A stretch of DNA of 64,000 nucleotides from Clostridium sp. D53t1_180928_C8 (lineage in GTDB: Bacteria; Bacillota; Clostridia; Clostridiales; Clostridiaceae), in contig NZ_JADPEL010000011.1 in assembly GCF_015667795.1 (NCBI RefSeq), forward strand, positions 1 through 64,000, in the 5' to 3' direction. How positions within the stretch are numbered: the first letter of the stretch is position 1; the number at the start of each line of letters is the position of its first letter. Positions 52,718-62,971 of the stretch are shown here, one piece after another. Below the pieces are notes generated by a model, which worked only from the letters and a program-made list of their open reading frames with translations, was not told the origin of the DNA and did not search any database. Position numbers and translations under genes: made by a program.

Positions 52718-52850
52718 TTTTTTATCCTCCGTTTATAATAATATTTTTTATCTGCTTTTATTATCTTCTAATAATTATTATTTGTCAATATCATTTCTTA
52801 GTGTTTTACTCAACTTTAATTTTTTTTATTTAAAGTGTTTATCAACATAG

Positions 52851-52884
52851 AAAAAAGGAACTACAATTAAATTAGTTCCTTTCT
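52851..52884 (-). terminator. Terminator of the second FNT gene
   Basis: AAAGGAACTA and TAGTTCCTTT pair perfectly on the minus strand, followed by TTTT, 10 nt after the stop codon. Confidence 0.85.
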
Positions 52885-52891
52885 TTCTATA

Positions 52892-53677
52892 TTAAGAATT
52901 TTTCTTTTCTTTTGTTATAAAGTAATATGGTAAACCAACAAATAATACTCCACCTACAAAGTTTCCTAATGAAACCCAAAGTAAGTTATGAGCCATTCCC
53001 ATAATAGTAACATCTGCACCATGTGGTAGCATTAATCCCATTGCAAGGAATCCCATATTAGCTACACTATGTTCAAATCCAGCAGTTATAAATGTAAATA
53101 AGCACCACCAAATCATTAATATCTTAGCAGTTTCCTCTTTTAGTTTATAACACATCCAAGTTGCAAGACAAACTAAAACATTACATAATAACCCTCTTAA
53201 AAATAATTCCATTCCTGGAGTATTCATTTTTGTAGCAACATTGTTTACTATAAATTCTCCAATGTATGAACTTTTACCGCTTGCAACACCAGCTTGTACA
53301 TATAGGAATGCCCCTACAACACCACCTATTAAGTTACCAACCCAAACTGCAACCCAAATTTTAACCGCATCTAACCAAGATACTTTCTTTTCTAAAGCTC
53401 CTATAGTCATTATCATTGCATTACTAGTAAATAAATCTCCACCACACATGAAAACTAAACTTAATGCAACACCAAAACATGCTCCCATTAATATTTTATA
53501 GATTTCAACTCCTGCATGGTGCATTGTTCCACCAATTGCATAAATTAACATAATTCCTAAGCTTACAAAGAAGCTTCCAAGGAAAGCAGATGTTAAATAT
53601 TTTGCTATACTTTTATTAAATAAGCCAATTTTAACTTCTGCAGAGTGAGCTAAATTGTCAATTTCTCTCTTGTACAT
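52892..53677 (-). CDS. Second formate/nitrite transporter (FNT) family protein
   Basis: A 261-residue FocA/NirC-family channel with six helices and the same landmarks as its paralogue at 30819-31598: CGGDLFTSNAMIM, LFLRGLLCNVLVCLATW and FITAGFEHSVANM. The ATG at 53677 is chosen because AGGTAGAGG lies upstream and the longer frame adds a charged stretch unlike family N-termini. Having two paralogues suggests different anions or conditions. Unlike the other copy, no clear Crp-type site was seen upstream. Confidence 0.92.
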   Translation of the reverse strand: MYKREIDNLAHSAEVKIGLFNKSIAKYLTSAFLGSFFVSLGIMLIYAIGGTMHHAGVEIYKILMGACFGVALSLVFMCGGDLFTSNAMIMTIGALEKKVSWLDAVKIWVAVWVGNLIGGVVGAFLYVQAGVASGKSSYIGEFIVNNVATKMNTPGMELFLRGLLCNVLVCLATWMCYKLKEETAKILMIWWCLFTFITAGFEHSVANMGFLAMGLMLPHGADVTIMGMAHNLLWVSLGNFVGGVLFVGLPYYFITKEKKNS

Positions 53678-53828
53678 TTCGACACCTCTACCTAATTTAT
53701 TAATCTTTGTATTTTTTTTATCACAATTATATATAATACAACTTTTCTTAACATTTTTCAAACAAAAAATCCCATTATTTAAAATTCCATCAAATTAATA
53801 ATAATAAAGGTTTACTTTTTAAATAAAT

Positions 53829-53852
53829 AAAAGGATTCTAAAAAGAATCCTC
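53829..53852 (-). terminator. Terminator of the hem/cbiK operon
   Basis: AGGATTCT and AGAATCCT arms with a TTTT loop on the minus strand, followed by TTTATTT, about 40 nt after the cbiK stop. Confidence 0.8.
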
Positions 53853-53890
53853 AAATTTATCAAACATTTGATATAGTTATTAATAATTTT

Positions 53891-54670
53891 TTATTTTTTT
53901 ATAGCTTCTATAATATTTTTTATATAAAGCTTTCTTATTTTTTTATATTGTAAAAGAGAATTTTCATTTATAGTAATATTAATATTTTTTTCCTTTAACA
54001 TCTCCATCCATGATCCATCTCCACTGGATATATCTGATATGACATGTTTTCCAGGAATTATAAATAATGGTTTTATTAATAAACTACTCACTTCATCATG
54101 TACTATACTTTCAATTACAGAGTCTATTGTTTTTTCTCCTTCTAATGTAGCCATATAAACCCTTTTATTACTAATCTTCTTAACTGCACTCTCAATTACA
54201 TTATATAGTTTATTAGAGCTTTTTTTTGATCCATGACCAACTAATAAGATATCATCATTGTTACTATTTTCACAAATTATATCTGCAATTTCATACCCTT
54301 CTTGATTTAATTTGTCATCATCAGTAAATAAAGTTTTGCTAATTACTAGCTTTTCCATTGAATATTTATACTCATTTACTATTTCTTCAATTTGTTTCTT
54401 TTCTCTTCCACTCATTATATGTAGTGGTTGTATAATTACTTCTTCATATCCGTGATTAACTAAATTAAACAATGCCTTACTCAAATGAGGTATAACATAA
54501 TCATGCCTTTCCTTTAAAAGGTCTATAATCCTATTAGATGTAAAAGCTTTAATTATTGTATACTCTTCTCCAAAACACTTATCTAAGTCCTTTTCTAAAA
54601 GCCCTATACTTTTTTTAATCCCCTCTAAATTTGCGCTTCCAAAAGCCACTAAAACTATTGCTTTACTCAT
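53891..54670 (-). CDS. cbiK: Anaerobic sirohydrochlorin cobaltochelatase
   Basis: A 259-residue cytosolic chelatase of the CbiK class-II type. The metal-binding His residues are in LVGHGSKKSSN (about residue 144) and PGKHVISDI (about 206), with LEGEKTIDSV between them, as in CbiK. It inserts cobalt into sirohydrochlorin, the first committed step of the early-cobalt (anaerobic) cobalamin route. It is the last gene after hemL, 39 nt apart, and links the hem operon to cobalamin. ATG follows GGGGGTATATATT. Confidence 0.9.
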   Translation of the reverse strand: MSKAIVLVAFGSANLEGIKKSIGLLEKDLDKCFGEEYTIIKAFTSNRIIDLLKERHDYVIPHLSKALFNLVNHGYEEVIIQPLHIMSGREKKQIEEIVNEYKYSMEKLVISKTLFTDDDKLNQEGYEIADIICENSNNDDILLVGHGSKKSSNKLYNVIESAVKKISNKRVYMATLEGEKTIDSVIESIVHDEVSSLLIKPLFIIPGKHVISDISSGDGSWMEMLKEKNINITINENSLLQYKKIRKLYIKNIIEAIKK

Positions 54671-54709
54671 AAAATATATACCCCCATACTTTAGTTAAGA
54701 TTTAAAATT

Positions 54710-55984
54710 CTAAACTTCTAACTGCTTAAACACTTCTAAGAACCTATCAATATGCTCTTCTGTATGAACTGCACTTAAAAACATTGACTCAAATTGTGAT
54801 TGTGGTATATTAAATCCACTCTTTAACATATGTAAGAAATATTTTTTAAACATCTCTAAATCGCAACTCTTTGCATCATCATAGCTTCTTACTGGATTTC
54901 TGTCAGTAAAGAATACTGTCATCATTCCACCAACTCTATTAACTGTTAGTTTTATTCCCTTTTCCCTTGCTATATCTTCAATTCCCTTTTGAAGCTTTTC
55001 ACCAATTTTCTCTATATGCTCATATATGTCTTGATTTTCTTTAAGTATATTAAGTGTTGATATTCCTGCTGCCATTACCACTGGATTGCCTGACATAGTT
55101 CCTGCTTGATATACTCCACCAAGTGGCGATAACTTTTCCATTATCTCGTGTCTTCCTCCATATACCCCACATGGAAGACCTCCACCTATTATTTTAGCGT
55201 AAGTAATTAAATCTGGTTTTACATTAAATAAACTTTGAGCGCCTTTATATGCTACTCTAAATCCACTCATAACCTCATCAAATATTAATAATGAACCATA
55301 TTCATCACATAATACTCTTAAAGTTTCCATAAACTCATTTTCAGCCTTAACTACTCCCATATTTCCTGCAATTGGTTCAATAATAACTGCAGCAATATCA
55401 TCACCATATGCCTCAAATAAAGATCTTACTTGCTCCATATCATTATATACACCAACTAAAGTATTTTTTATACTATCATTAGGTATTCCTAAACATCCCG
55501 CGATACCTTCAGTTAATACTCCTGAACCCGCTTCAACTAAGAAACCATCAAAATGTCCATGATAACATCCTGCAAATTTTATTATTTTATTCTTTCCTGT
55601 ATATCCTCTAGCAAGCTTTATTGCACTCATTGTAGCTTCTGTACCTGAGTTAACAAATCTCACCATTTCTACATTATCCATTTCTTCACATAAGAATCTA
55701 CTCATTTGCAACTCTAATTCTGTTGGTGCCCCAAAAGCTATAGCACTTTCAGAAATTTCTTTAATAGCCGTTACAACTTGTTCATTACAATGCCCTAATA
55801 ACATTGGTCCCCAAGCTAAAACAAAATCTATATATTCATTTCCATCTTCATCTTTTATTATTACACCTTTTCCAGACTTCATAACTGGAGGATCTATCCC
55901 CATATCTCTATAAGCTCTTACAGGTGAATTAACCCCACCTGGCATATATTTTTTTGATTCATCAAAAATTTGTTGGTTAGACAT
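54710..55984 (-). CDS. hemL: Glutamate-1-semialdehyde 2,1-aminomutase
   Basis: A 424-residue PLP enzyme. The Schiff-base Lys is in [17 protein letters not shown] (about residue 263), with [18 protein letters not shown] and [11 protein letters not shown] upstream and [13 protein letters not shown] after. Converts glutamate-1-semialdehyde to 5-aminolevulinate, second step of the C5 tetrapyrrole pathway. Start one base after the hemB stop, so translation is coupled. Length is normal for the family. Confidence 0.97.
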   Translation of the reverse strand: MSNQQIFDESKKYMPGGVNSPVRAYRDMGIDPPVMKSGKGVIIKDEDGNEYIDFVLAWGPMLLGHCNEQVVTAIKEISESAIAFGAPTELELQMSRFLCEEMDNVEMVRFVNSGTEATMSAIKLARGYTGKNKIIKFAGCYHGHFDGFLVEAGSGVLTEGIAGCLGIPNDSIKNTLVGVYNDMEQVRSLFEAYGDDIAAVIIEPIAGNMGVVKAENEFMETLRVLCDEYGSLLIFDEVMSGFRVAYKGAQSLFNVKPDLITYAKIIGGGLPCGVYGGRHEIMEKLSPLGGVYQAGTMSGNPVVMAAGISTLNILKENQDIYEHIEKIGEKLQKGIEDIAREKGIKLTVNRVGGMMTVFFTDRNPVRSYDDAKSCDLEMFKKYFLHMLKSGFNIPQSQFESMFLSAVHTEEHIDRFLEVFKQLEV

Positions 55985-55985
55985 A

Positions 55986-56957
55986 TTATTTTTCCTCCTT
56001 AAGCCACTTTGCAGCTTCTAATGCATAATAAGTTATTATCATCTTAGCACCAGCTCTTTTCATTGATAAAAGCATTTCAAGGGCTACTAATTTTTCATTT
56101 ATTAATCCTGCTTCTCCTGCATTTTTTACCATTGCATATTCACCACTAACATTATATACACAAATAGGTACATTTATTTTATCTCTAGCTTCTTTTACTA
56201 TATCAAGATAAGACATTGCAGGTTTAACCATTATTACATCTGCACCCTCATTTAAATCTGCTTCTATTTCAGCCATTGCCTCTCTAGAATTTGCAGGGTC
56301 CATTTGATAGCCTTTTCTATCTCCAAAGCTTGGAGCTGATCCTGCAGCTTCTCTAAATGGTCCATAAAATGCTGATGAATATTTAGCTGCGTAACTCATT
56401 ATAGGTAAGTTTTCATACCCATTTTTATCTAAAACATCTCTTATATATCCTATTCTTCCATCCATCATATCAGAAGGAGCAATCATATCTGCACCTGCTT
56501 TAGCATGTGATAATGCTATTTCTCCTAAATATACTAATGTTTTATCATTATTTACATTATGGTCATTTAATATTCCACAATGTCCATGATCAGTATATTC
56601 ACACATACAGACATCAGTAATTATATATAAATCTCTGCTTAATTCTCTTAGCTTTCTTATAGCCTTTTGAACTATTCCATTTTCATTATAAGCTTCACTT
56701 CCAACACAATCCTTATGCTCTGGAATTCCAAATAATATTACAGACTTTACTTTAGCTTCATTTAATTCATCAACTAATTCATTTAACCTATCAATAGACC
56801 AATGATAATTTCCTTTTAATGAACTTATTTCTTTTTTTATATCATTACCCTCAACTACAAAAACTGGATAAATAAAATCATCTACACTTAATGAATTTTC
56901 TCTTACTAAACTTCTTATTACAGAATTTGCTCTTAGCCTTCTACCTCTTCTAAACAT
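55986..56957 (-). CDS. hemB: Delta-aminolevulinic acid dehydratase (porphobilinogen synthase)
   Basis: A 323-residue enzyme condensing two 5-aminolevulinates to porphobilinogen. Active-site lysines lie in [14 protein letters not shown] and [13 protein letters not shown]. The Cys triad in [14 protein letters not shown] marks the zinc-dependent type. The N-terminal RRGRRLR segment is the usual arm. The start overlaps the end of cobA-hemD by 8 nt. Confidence 0.97.
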   Translation of the reverse strand: MFRRGRRLRANSVIRSLVRENSLSVDDFIYPVFVVEGNDIKKEISSLKGNYHWSIDRLNELVDELNEAKVKSVILFGIPEHKDCVGSEAYNENGIVQKAIRKLRELSRDLYIITDVCMCEYTDHGHCGILNDHNVNNDKTLVYLGEIALSHAKAGADMIAPSDMMDGRIGYIRDVLDKNGYENLPIMSYAAKYSSAFYGPFREAAGSAPSFGDRKGYQMDPANSREAMAEIEADLNEGADVIMVKPAMSYLDIVKEARDKINVPICVYNVSGEYAMVKNAGEAGLINEKLVALEMLLSMKRAGAKMIITYYALEAAKWLKEEK

Positions 56958-58428
56958 TTTCTGCCTCCTTAAATTCTATTATTTCCTTAAGGAATCCCTC
57001 TTCAGAATGCTTTTTACACATAAAACACTCCATTTCCTTTTCTCTTATTGCCTTTGCTGTTTGAGGACCAATTGCAATAAGCTTCTTTTCTCTTACTGCC
57101 TCTAACCCTAACATATCAACCATATTAGTCACGGTACTTGGACTTGTAAATAATACGTAATCAACTTCATCAAATACTCTTTTATTTCTTAATGTTCCAC
57201 AAATAGTATCATAAATATGAACTCTATCTACTTCTAACCCTAATTTACTTATTTCATCAGCTAAATAACTTCTACTACCCGAAGAACAAGGGATTAAAAC
57301 TTTTTCTCCTTTAACCAAGTGAGGTGATAAAGCCTTAAATAATCCTTCTCCAACAAATTCTCTTGCCATTACAAATGGTACTATTCCTCTTTTAATTAAT
57401 GCTTTTTTAGTAGCCTTTCCTATTACAGAAAACTTAGCCTTTAAATTTCTAATATCATAATTTTCTTCTATTAAATAATCAAAGAAATGATTAACACCAT
57501 TTACTGATGTTAAAATAATATGATCATACTCTGAAAGCTTTTCTAAATATGACTTTAAATTTTCCTTTGTTGGTTTAATCTTTATTGAATTTATCTCTGT
57601 TACTTCTGCCCCTAAATCTTTTAAAGCACTTTTTAAACTTGAGCTTTGCTCTCTAGATCTAGTTATACATATATTAGTTCCAAATAAAGGTTTATTTTCA
57701 TACCAAGATAATTTTTCATTTAGTTCTACAACTTCACCAACAACGATTATACATGGTGATTTAAGTCCAGCTTCTCTTGCTTTTTCTGTAATATTATCTA
57801 AAGTACCAATCACTTTTCTTTGTTTAGATGAAGTACCTCTCATTACTACAGCTGCTGCCGTATCCTTTTCCTTCCCGTTAGAAATCAAATTTTCTACTAT
57901 TCTCTCTATATTTTCAAGTCCCATCATGAAAACAAGAGTTCCATTTTCCTTTGCTAAAGCCTCCCAATTTATTTTTTCACTCGCACTAGTCATTCCTGTT
58001 ACAATATGAAAACTTTGTGCTATAGCCCTTTGAGTTATTGGAATTCCTGCATAATTCAAAACAGAAATTGGTGAAGTTACACCTGGTATTACTTCAAAAT
58101 CTAAGCTTTCTTTAACAAGTGATAATACTTCTTCTCCACCTCTTCCAAACACATAAGGATCTCCACCCTTTACTCTCCCAACTATATGTCCTTCTTTAAC
58201 AAGTTTAACAAGCATATCATTTATCTCTTCTTGTGTTTTGTAGTGAGCTCCAGGCTCTTTTCCACAATAATACACTAAACACTCTTCATTTAAATAATTT
58301 AAAATATTATTTGAAACCAATCTATCATAAAGTACAGCTGTACATTTTTCTAACACTTTAACAGCTTTAACTGTTAATAACTCTTCATCTCCAGGTCCAG
58401 TTCCTATTATATATGCTTTTCCATTCAT
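56950..58428 (-). CDS. cobA-hemD: Uroporphyrinogen-III C-methyltransferase / uroporphyrinogen-III synthase fusion
   Basis: A 492-residue bifunctional protein. The N-terminal half (about 1-240) is a CobA/SUMT SAM methyltransferase, with IIGTGPGDEELLTVKAVK at the start and VKGGDPYVFGRGGEE as second motif. The C-terminal half (about 245-490) is HemD, which closes hydroxymethylbilane to uroporphyrinogen III. Together they give precorrin-2. This fusion is common in clostridia and is a marker of the siroheme/cobalamin branch. Overlaps hemB by 8 nt. Confidence 0.95.
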   Translation of the reverse strand: MNGKAYIIGTGPGDEELLTVKAVKVLEKCTAVLYDRLVSNNILNYLNEECLVYYCGKEPGAHYKTQEEINDMLVKLVKEGHIVGRVKGGDPYVFGRGGEEVLSLVKESLDFEVIPGVTSPISVLNYAGIPITQRAIAQSFHIVTGMTSASEKINWEALAKENGTLVFMMGLENIERIVENLISNGKEKDTAAAVVMRGTSSKQRKVIGTLDNITEKAREAGLKSPCIIVVGEVVELNEKLSWYENKPLFGTNICITRSREQSSSLKSALKDLGAEVTEINSIKIKPTKENLKSYLEKLSEYDHIILTSVNGVNHFFDYLIEENYDIRNLKAKFSVIGKATKKALIKRGIVPFVMAREFVGEGLFKALSPHLVKGEKVLIPCSSGSRSYLADEISKLGLEVDRVHIYDTICGTLRNKRVFDEVDYVLFTSPSTVTNMVDMLGLEAVREKKLIAIGPQTAKAIREKEMECFMCKKHSEEGFLKEIIEFKEAENV

Positions 58429-58472
58429 AATTAACGCCTACTTTCCTCAGACTATTTTGTATAATTTTACTA

Positions 58473-59345
58473 TTATGCCCTCAATATCTTTTGAGCTAAC
58501 TTTTTACCTAACTCAACGTATTCTTCTTTATTTCCTAAAATATCTTTTTTAACTATTATACCATTAACTTCATATGTTCCTATTATATATATATCATTTC
58601 CTTGAAGCCTTGCATATGCACCAATTAAACTATGACATCCACCATTTAATTCTCTCATAAAGCTTCTCTCTGCCCCTACCGTAATTCTTACGTCTATATT
58701 ATCTAATTTTCTAAAATAATCATTATAATCACCATTTTTTAAGCACTCTATTCCCAAAGCTCCTTGAGATACAGCTGGTACAAAAATTTCTGGATTCAGA
58801 TAATCACTAATTATTTCATCCATCCCTAGTCTCTTTAACCCAGCAGCCGCTAATATAATTCCATCCATACCTTCACTTTTCATCTTATCAAGCCTTGTAC
58901 CAACATTTCCTCTAATAGGAACAATATTTATATCTTCTCTTAATGCCTTTAATTGAGCTGATCTTCTTATGCTACTAGTTCCTATTATTGCACCCTTTCT
59001 TAACTCCTTTAATGTTTCACCATTTTGACAGACTAAAACATCTCTTACATCTTCTCTCTCTGGCATTGCTGTTAATTCAAAATCTACTCCCATTTCATAT
59101 GGAACGTCTTTCATAGAATGTACTGCCGCATGCGCTCTTCCATCTAATAATGCTATTTCAATCTCCTTTGTAAATAAGCCTTTACCACCTATCTTATCTA
59201 ACGTTACATCTAATCTCTTATCGCCTTCAGTTACTACAAGAAGTTTCTTAGTATCTATATTAACTTTATCCCTTAATAGCTTCATAACTGTTTCAGTTTG
59301 AGTTTGAGCTAACAAACTTTTTCTAGTTGCTAAAATTAATTCCAT
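58473..59345 (-). CDS. hemC: Porphobilinogen deaminase (hydroxymethylbilane synthase)
   Basis: A 290-residue enzyme polymerising four porphobilinogens. The dipyrromethane cofactor attaches to the Cys in [12 protein letters not shown] (about residue 237). [13 protein letters not shown] near the N-terminus and HSMKDVPYE are further signatures. It lies 5 nt downstream of the precorrin-2 dehydrogenase gene in one operon. Confidence 0.97.
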   Translation of the reverse strand: MELILATRKSLLAQTQTETVMKLLRDKVNIDTKKLLVVTEGDKRLDVTLDKIGGKGLFTKEIEIALLDGRAHAAVHSMKDVPYEMGVDFELTAMPEREDVRDVLVCQNGETLKELRKGAIIGTSSIRRSAQLKALREDINIVPIRGNVGTRLDKMKSEGMDGIILAAAGLKRLGMDEIISDYLNPEIFVPAVSQGALGIECLKNGDYNDYFRKLDNIDVRITVGAERSFMRELNGGCHSLIGAYARLQGNDIYIIGTYEVNGIIVKKDILGNKEEYVELGKKLAQKILRA

Positions 59346-59350
59346 AAATT

Positions 59351-60031
59351 TTATTCTTCCTTTCCTAGTGACTTTATCTTACTTACTATATCATCATTAT
59401 AAAATAACCTAAATACTTCTAAAATTTTATTTTTGCTATAAAAAAATTTACAATCACTAGAGTTTATAAATTTTAATAAATCATCTTTTATTTCTTTATC
59501 TAATGTTAAATAATTTCTTATTTTACCTGTTAGATTTATATACTCATCAAATTCTTGAAGAGATTCAGTAATTGAATCTGCTACCATAACCGACCCTCTT
59601 GGGTTTCCTACTTTAGTATTAACTGCTACCGTAATAAATTCACTTTCTCTAGTAACAGGTATTACCCCCATACCTTCTTTAAATTTTGATGAATTTATAT
59701 ATATTTTAAATAACTCTTCACAATCCGCCTTTATTCTATTAATTACACTTTCATCATCAATGGCAATTATTATTAAATGTTTATCTAATATAAAGTCTTT
59801 ATTATAACTTCCCTTTATAAGTTTTACTTTATTTTCATTAAATTTATAAAAATCCGCTAAAAAGTCTAAGGATAAAACTTCTATATTACTACCTTTATTA
59901 TAAAAGTTCCTTACTTTAATTAATGCGCCTCTTCCTGCCCCTATTACTCCAATTCTAATCTTTTCTCCAAAAAGCGTTATAGGTGCATAATTTAACTCTC
60001 CATGAATATTTTCTTTAAAATATTCAGACAT
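59351..60031 (-). CDS. Precorrin-2 dehydrogenase (siroheme synthase N-terminal type)
   Basis: A 226-residue NAD-dependent dehydrogenase. The dinucleotide motif [17 protein letters not shown] is near residues 27-43, with the Rossmann fold of SirC/CysG-N/Met8; it oxidises precorrin-2 to sirohydrochlorin. A few features of Met8-type ferrochelation cannot be judged by eye. Its start lies 40 nt inside the hemA coding region in another frame, an unusually long overlap implying tight coupling. Confidence 0.88.
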   Translation of the reverse strand: MSEYFKENIHGELNYAPITLFGEKIRIGVIGAGRGALIKVRNFYNKGSNIEVLSLDFLADFYKFNENKVKLIKGSYNKDFILDKHLIIIAIDDESVINRIKADCEELFKIYINSSKFKEGMGVIPVTRESEFITVAVNTKVGNPRGSVMVADSITESLQEFDEYINLTGKIRNYLTLDKEIKDDLLKFINSSDCKFFYSKNKILEVFRLFYNDDIVSKIKSLGKEE

Positions 60032-61194
60032 TCATTTTCACGTCCTTTTAACTTTTCTTCCTTTAACAGTTTTATAGCTCTATTTATATAATAATCCGAT
60101 GTGCTTTTTATTAAAGTTGTAGCCAAATCAATATCTCTATCATCCTTACATTTATGTTCAAAAGACTTAACTCTACTTTCTACAACGCTATTTCCTGTAG
60201 TTTTCATTTCATGTATATAATATGTAACTTCTCTAATATTTAACCAATCTTTATATTCATTTAGATACCTATCAATTAGAAACTTATATTCATTCATCTT
60301 TTCATTTCTTAGCTTTCTATTATTTCCATCTAATTTACTTATTGTATCTATATCTAGTAAAGTTGTTCTTTTATTTTCAGCTAAAGATTCTTCAATATCT
60401 CTTGGAAGAGCTAAATCTATTAACATAATTTCTTTTCCATATTTACTTATATATTCATCTTTAATAACAACATGTGGAGCTGCAGTACAGCTTATAACTG
60501 CATCTATATCATTAATAACTTCTTTATATTCATTAAAATCTAATATTTCTACTCTATTATCATTTAAATCTGGAACTTTACTCTTATTTCTTACGACAAT
60601 AAATATTTTTTTAAATTTACTGCCCAATGCATATTTAACAACTAAACTTCCTATTGTACCATATCCTAATACCATAATACTGTTTGCCCCAAAGCTTTCG
60701 GCTTCATTTACTGCAATAGATGATGCTGAAACTGGTATCTCATATAACTTACTTTCTGTCCTAAACCTTTTTCCACAGCTTATTGCCTCTTCAAATAACC
60801 GTAAAAGCTTGGTATGTATAGCTTTATGCTCTAAACTTAATTCATAAGCTGATTTTACTTGACCTAATATCTGATCCTCACCTAATATTTTAGAATGAAA
60901 TCCACAAACAACTTCTAATAAGTGTTTAGCTACAGCTATACCTCCAAGATAAAAAGTATACTCTATAAGCGAAATATCCCAATCCAATATTTCAAATATA
61001 TTTCTTATTTCACTTTCAGTTCCTAAACAACCTGAAATATAAATTTCGGTTCTATTACATGTACTTATTATTACTACTTCTTCATATATTTTATTTAATT
61101 CTTCTATTGCCTTAGACTGCCTACTTAACGTAATAGCAAATCTCTCTCTTATCTTTATATCAACATTTTTTCTTATCCCTATAAGACCTAACAC
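59992..61194 (-). CDS. hemA: Glutamyl-tRNA reductase
   Basis: A 400-residue enzyme, first step of the C5 pathway (glutamyl-tRNA to glutamate-1-semialdehyde). The catalytic nucleophile is Cys46 in ISTCNRTEIY. EAISCGKRFRTES and MVLGYGTIGSLVVKYA (NADPH-binding) follow, with a C-terminal dimerisation helix region. GTG start at 61194 with a weak GGTGA-type site. First gene of the tetrapyrrole operon; no hemE, hemG, hemH or other heme-branch genes are in the window. No cobalamin riboswitch was recognised upstream. Confidence 0.95.
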   Translation of the reverse strand: MLGLIGIRKNVDIKIRERFAITLSRQSKAIEELNKIYEEVVIISTCNRTEIYISGCLGTESEIRNIFEILDWDISLIEYTFYLGGIAVAKHLLEVVCGFHSKILGEDQILGQVKSAYELSLEHKAIHTKLLRLFEEAISCGKRFRTESKLYEIPVSASSIAVNEAESFGANSIMVLGYGTIGSLVVKYALGSKFKKIFIVVRNKSKVPDLNDNRVEILDFNEYKEVINDIDAVISCTAAPHVVIKDEYISKYGKEIMLIDLALPRDIEESLAENKRTTLLDIDTISKLDGNNRKLRNEKMNEYKFLIDRYLNEYKDWLNIREVTYYIHEMKTTGNSVVESRVKSFEHKCKDDRDIDLATTLIKSTSDYYINRAIKLLKEEKLKGRENECLNILKKIFMES

Positions 61195-61249
61195 CTAATC
61201 ACCACATTTCTAAGCTATATTTCATTATAATATCACAAAATTTTTTAAT

Positions 61250-61285
61250 AAAAAAGTTAAGGAAGCTTAGCCCCTTAACTTTTTT
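61250..61285 (-). terminator. Terminator before hemA
   Basis: AAAAAAGTTAAGG (61250-61262) and CCTTAACTTTTTT (61273-61285) form a perfect 13-bp stem; T-run on both strands. It is 115 nt after the stop of the 90-residue gene and 56 nt before hemA, so it ends the former; an attenuator role for hemA is possible but less likely. Confidence 0.85.
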
Positions 61286-61399
61286 ATTATAATACTAATT
61301 TAACTTTTATTCACTATTTTATTCCATTAATCTTTTTAATGAATCTTATTACTTTTTATAATAAACCATCTTCCCGCCTCTGTAAACGTTTAAAAATTT

Positions 61400-61672
61400 T
61401 TATATATTGCTTACCTTTTCAACTATTATAACTTCTCCAAAAAATTTATTACTTACTATAGTTCGTCCCACTCGAAAATTTGAATTTGCATTTTCTATAA
61501 TGCTCTTTATTTTAAAGCTATCAGTACATTCACTTGATAAAATTCCTCTCTTAGCACCCGCTTCTATTAACATACATCTATACTTTTCTATATAATCTTC
61601 AAGCAAATCTCTTCTATAAATTTTTCCTTCTTTTAAAGAACCATACCTTATTACTTCTTCTACACCTTTCAC
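61400..61672 (-). CDS. Hypothetical protein, 90 residues
   Basis: A small basic, soluble protein with two Cys and no membrane segment. GTG start at 61672, seven bases after AGGAGGGAT, supports translation. Sequence (MKGVEEVIRYGSLKEGKIYR at the start, then GRTIVSNKFFGEVIIVEK near the end) gave no recognisable family. It is a single gene upstream of the hem operon but separated from it by a strong terminator, so a link to tetrapyrrole synthesis is not supported. Confidence 0.65.
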   Translation of the reverse strand: MKGVEEVIRYGSLKEGKIYRRDLLEDYIEKYRCMLIEAGAKRGILSSECTDSFKIKSIIENANSNFRVGRTIVSNKFFGEVIIVEKVSNI

Positions 61673-61984
61673 AATGATCCCTCCTAAACCTGATTTTTAA
61701 ATTACAGTATTTATATTAATTAACCTTATTTAATTTTGAATCATCCCGCTTTAATAAAAAATAAATTATATAGATTTTATAAGTCAACCTTATTATTAGC
61801 ACTTTTAGATTACTTATATATTTTTTTATTTATCTATATAAATTAAATTTTCATTATTATATTAGGATATTATACTATATTCAACATTATAATTAGTTAT
61901 GTATACTTTTAATTAAAATACTTATTAATTAACACTATAAAAAAAGGCATTTATGTACTACTACATAAATACCTTTATAATTCT
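61673..61984. other. 312-bp AT-rich intergenic region
   Basis: Apart from the terminator of the YitT-family gene (61941-61977), it has only AT-rich sequence and possible -10-like motifs for the 90-residue gene near 61720-61760. No gene or structured RNA seen. Confidence 0.5.
61941..61977 (-). terminator. Terminator of the YitT-family gene
   Basis: AAAGGTATTTATGTA and TACATAAATGCCTTT pair with one mismatch on the minus strand, followed by TTTTT, 8 nt after the stop. Confidence 0.85.
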
Positions 61985-62854
61985 TTAAAGCCTTTTCTCA
62001 AAATTTCCTGTAACATTTAATCCTTCATTAAATATAATAAATGCTTTAGGATCTTTTTCTAAAACTATTCTTTTTAATTGATTTATTTCATATTTAGAAA
62101 TTACAGTTACTAATATCTTAGTTTCTTCACCAGTATAAGCGCCTTCACCCTTCCAGCAAGTTACCCCCCTTGCCATCTCATTCATTATTCTAAGCTCAAT
62201 ATTTTTCTTCTTAGTAAAAATCATAGCAGTAGTATTTATATTCTGATAATGAATTTTATCTACTATTAATGAAAAGAATGTTGTATAAATAACTGAATAT
62301 ATTGCAGTAGGTAATTCAAATAAAATTGCACAAACTCCATAAATTATAGCATTTATTATTATTCCTAACTTTCCTACACTAAAGTTCTTATATTTTTGTG
62401 TAAAATATACCCCTAATATATCTATTCCTCCACCAGATCCTCCAGCTTTTAATGTTATTCCTATTCCTGCTCCTGTTATTATTCCTCCAATAAGACATGC
62501 TGCAAGCTGATCATCTATTATTGGTAATGTAGGAATTTTAATTACAGTAAAGAATATAGTTTGAGCAATTACGCTTACTACAGTTCTTATAAAAAACTTT
62601 TTAGATATACTTTTATAAGCTATAAGTAATAATGGTATGTTTATAATAAAATTAATTACACCTGCTATTTCAAAATTTTTAAGTGCTGGAATATACTCAA
62701 CAACAATAGTTCTTATTATTTGAGCTACACCTACCACTCCACCATTATATAACCCTAAAGGTGATATAAATGTATTTATTCCAAAGCAAAATAATAATGC
62801 TCCTATAATTATTACCCCATACTCCTTAACCTTCTTAACTTCTTGCTTCTCCAT
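61985..62854 (-). CDS. YitT-family membrane protein
   Basis: A 289-residue protein. Residues about 1-200 contain the five to six helices of the YitT domain, including FCFGINTFISPLGLYNGGVVG and GIGITLKAGGSGGGIDIL; the C-terminal 80 residues are the soluble DUF2179 domain (GEGAYTGEETKILVTVISKYE ... KDPKAFIIF). Cellular role unknown; the DUF2179 part binds small ligands in related proteins. ATG after GGGGGATTAAAT. Confidence 0.92.
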   Translation of the reverse strand: MEKQEVKKVKEYGVIIIGALLFCFGINTFISPLGLYNGGVVGVAQIIRTIVVEYIPALKNFEIAGVINFIINIPLLLIAYKSISKKFFIRTVVSVIAQTIFFTVIKIPTLPIIDDQLAACLIGGIITGAGIGITLKAGGSGGGIDILGVYFTQKYKNFSVGKLGIIINAIIYGVCAILFELPTAIYSVIYTTFFSLIVDKIHYQNINTTAMIFTKKKNIELRIMNEMARGVTCWKGEGAYTGEETKILVTVISKYEINQLKRIVLEKDPKAFIIFNEGLNVTGNFEKRL

Positions 62855-62971
62855 ATTTAATCCCCCAATTATGTCTAAAAATATCCATAAATAGTTTATA
62901 ACAAACTAGAGATTATTTCCATATAGTATTTATAGATTTTATTACATAATTATTAGTAAATTAACTTTTAC

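Noticed and set aside
52485-52850. Plus-strand open frame opposite the ferredoxin
   Set aside because: The minus-strand ferredoxin has all cluster Cys and a ribosome binding site; the plus frame is hydrophobic noise.
61195-61399. Possible cobalamin riboswitch before hemA
   Set aside because: No B12-box or matching stems; the hairpin at 61250 is a plain terminator for the upstream gene.
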